Assembly (NCBI RefSeq): GCF_000176235.1
Contig: NZ_ACZV01000005.1
Location: 1,798,001-1,862,000 of the forward strand
Length of the DNA: 64,000 nt
Direction: 5' to 3'
From: Vibrio orientalis CIP 102891 = ATCC 33934
Lineage (GTDB): Bacteria; Pseudomonadota; Gammaproteobacteria; Enterobacterales; Vibrionaceae
Part shown: in pieces, positions 62,753 to 64,000 of the stretch
How the letters are laid out: each line of letters starts with the position of its first letter
How positions within the stretch are numbered: the stretch's first letter is position 1
Notes under the pieces: model-generated
What the model was told of the DNA's origin: nothing
The model's input: only the letters and a program-made list of their open reading frames with translations
Database searches by the model: none
Translations under genes and position numbers: made by a program

Positions 62753-64000
62753 TTACAAACGAGCAAAATCATTGAAAATTGCCACTGCCATAAGAGAGAA
62801 GATAATTGCACCGCCTACGCGGTAACCCATTTCCTGAATTTTCTCAGGGACAGGGCGTCTTATTACAGCCTCAATAGCAAAAAACAATAAATGTCCGCCA
62901 TCTAACATAGGTAACGGTACAAGGTTAATAATCCCTAAGTTAACACTGATTAATGCAAGGAAACCTAAAAAGTAGACTAAGCCATAATCGGCAGTCATAC
63001 CGGCCCCTTTTGCGATCGAAATAGGTCCACTTAAGTTATTCAATCCAACATCACCAACAATCAGCTTTTTGAGCATACTGATTGTCAGACTGATTACCTG
63101 ACCTGTTTTCTCAACCGCCTTACCGACTGAATCAATTACACCAAATTGTAAGTCGAAGCGATAATTTTCTGGCCATTCTGCGACTTCAGGAGCGATTCCA
63201 GCAAAACCAATCACTCGCTTGTCAGCAAGTTCACGGCTATCAGGAATCATCGTTAAACTAACGCTCTCTCCATTTCGCTCAATTTGAAGCTCAACCGGTG
63301 TATTTGGGTGTTGTTGAATCGCTTCAACAACTTGAGCCCATTCACTAATTTCTTGACCATCAAGGGAAACAAGTAAATCACCAACCTCAAGTCCTGCTTT
63401 TGCACCCGCGCCATCTTCTGACACTGCAGTCAGGCGCGGTGTAATCGCAGGGGTGAATGGAACAAAACCGAGCGCTGACATTGCAGACTCTTTCTCTGGA
63501 TCAAAGTTCCACTCAGTTAAATCAAAATGCTTAACTTGCTCTACACCAATACCGTCAGCAGGAGCAACGGTCATGGTTAACTGGCGGTCACCGATATGAG
63601 CAATAAGGCCCATATTAACCGATTCCCAATCCGCAGTTTTGACGCCGGAAACCGATTTTAGTTCCATTCCAGATTCTAAACCTGCATCAGCAGCAATCGA
63701 GTAAGGGGTCACTTCACCTACCACCGGCTTAACAGCAGGAACGCCGATTAAGAAAACCAACCAATAAGCAAAGATAGCAAATAAGAAGTTAAAAGCCGGT
63801 CCCGCTGCAACAATGGCCGTTCGTTTCCATAGAGGCTTGCGATCAAAAGCAAACTCATACTCACCTTCAGCAAGGTCATCAACACGCCCATCGAGCATTT
63901 TGACGTAACCGCCTAATGGAATAACTGAAACACTATACTCAGTGCCATCCTTACCCACTTTGCTCCAAATGGATTTACCGAAACCAATTGAAAACTTTTC
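62753..64000 (-). CDS. rseP: RIP metalloprotease RseP (partial, N-terminus outside the window)
   Basis: Site-2 intramembrane protease that cleaves the anti-sigma factor RseA and clears signal peptides in the sigma-E response. The visible 415 residues run from just after the first transmembrane region to the C-terminus. The HExxH zinc motif is upstream of the edge. Present are GGYVKMLDG, two PDZ domains (about 130-270 of the visible part), NLSGPISIAKGAG and the second metal-binding motif LPMLDGGHL. It precedes bamA by 38 bp, as in most gammaproteobacteria. Confidence 0.96.
   Translation of the reverse strand, partial: EKFSIGFGKSIWSKVGKDGTEYSVSVIPLGGYVKMLDGRVDDLAEGEYEFAFDRKPLWKRTAIVAAGPAFNFLFAIFAYWLVFLIGVPAVKPVVGEVTPYSIAADAGLESGMELKSVSGVKTADWESVNMGLIAHIGDRQLTMTVAPADGIGVEQVKHFDLTEWNFDPEKESAMSALGFVPFTPAITPRLTAVSEDGAGAKAGLEVGDLLVSLDGQEISEWAQVVEAIQQHPNTPVELQIERNGESVSLTMIPDSRELADKRVIGFAGIAPEVAEWPENYRFDLQFGVIDSVGKAVEKTGQVISLTISMLKKLIVGDVGLNNLSGPISIAKGAGMTADYGLVYFLGFLALISVNLGIINLVPLPMLDGGHLLFFAIEAVIRRPVPEKIQEMGYRVGGAIIFSLMAVAIFNDFARL

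Overview
The window is chromosomal DNA from a gammaproteobacterium, almost certainly a Vibrio (main chromosome). The protein sequences, the gene order (leuS-lptE-holA, rsfS-rlmH-mrdA-mrdB-rlpA-dacA-ybeD-lipB-lipA, rseP-bamA-skp-lpxD-fabZ-lpxA-lpxB-rnhB-dnaE-accA) and the operators (PurR, MetJ, FadR, Zur-like, TreR-like) all fit that genus. Species cannot be fixed by reading alone. Nearly everything is ordinary core genome. I found no prophage, transposase, integron, CRISPR array or defence island.

Layout. 1-13.6 kb: the end of an unidentified gene, a zinc-ribbon protein, then the leuS-to-lipA block on the + strand (translation, LPS transport, clamp loader, ribosome silencing, rod-shape peptidoglycan synthesis, lipoate synthesis). 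13.6-17 kb: a small lipoprotein, glyA with a PurR operator, and a YitT-type membrane protein. 17-21.2 kb: an RND efflux permease and its adaptor. 21.4-22.1 kb: four identical tRNA-Tyr genes. 22.2-26.6 kb: treR-treB-treC. 26.6-27.6 kb: an MliC-like lipoprotein and gmhB. 27.7-30.5 kb: metNIQ with three met boxes. 30.5-34.7 kb: an orphan solute-binding protein, an AbgT-family transporter, the alternative ribosomal proteins L31B/L36B behind a Zur-like box, and trmO. 34.8-38.6 kb: proS, a repeat array, yafJ and gmhA. 38.9-47.8 kb: fadE with a FadR box, a TIGR03503-like protein, dnaQ/rnhA, yafS, gloB, mltD and a Yip1-domain protein. 47.8-51.9 kb: yafD, glnB, a small cytochrome c, tilS and accA. 51.9-64 kb: dnaE back through the lipid A and outer-membrane-assembly genes to rseP, which runs off the right edge.

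How the genes work together. The left block couples cell-wall elongation (PBP2, RodA, RlpA, PBP5) with LptE, which serves LPS export. The right block makes lipid A (LpxD, LpxA, LpxB), shares acyl precursors with FabZ and AccA, and builds outer-membrane proteins (BamA, Skp, RseP). GmhA and GmhB, about 10 kb apart, supply heptose for the LPS core.

The most unusual non-coding content is a family of about 103-bp imperfect inverted repeats. It occurs as a 3-copy array (period exactly 117 bp), a single copy, and an array of four and a fraction copies. All lie between converging genes and directly behind intrinsic terminators. Two of those terminators share the same core stem at unrelated genes, and a degenerate copy supplies the end of the yafJ reading frame. 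Second-tier points are terminator-like hairpins inside the lpx operon, the fourfold tRNA-Tyr cluster with duplicated spacers, the absence of nadD between holA and rsfS, and several unrecognised or poorly characterised proteins.
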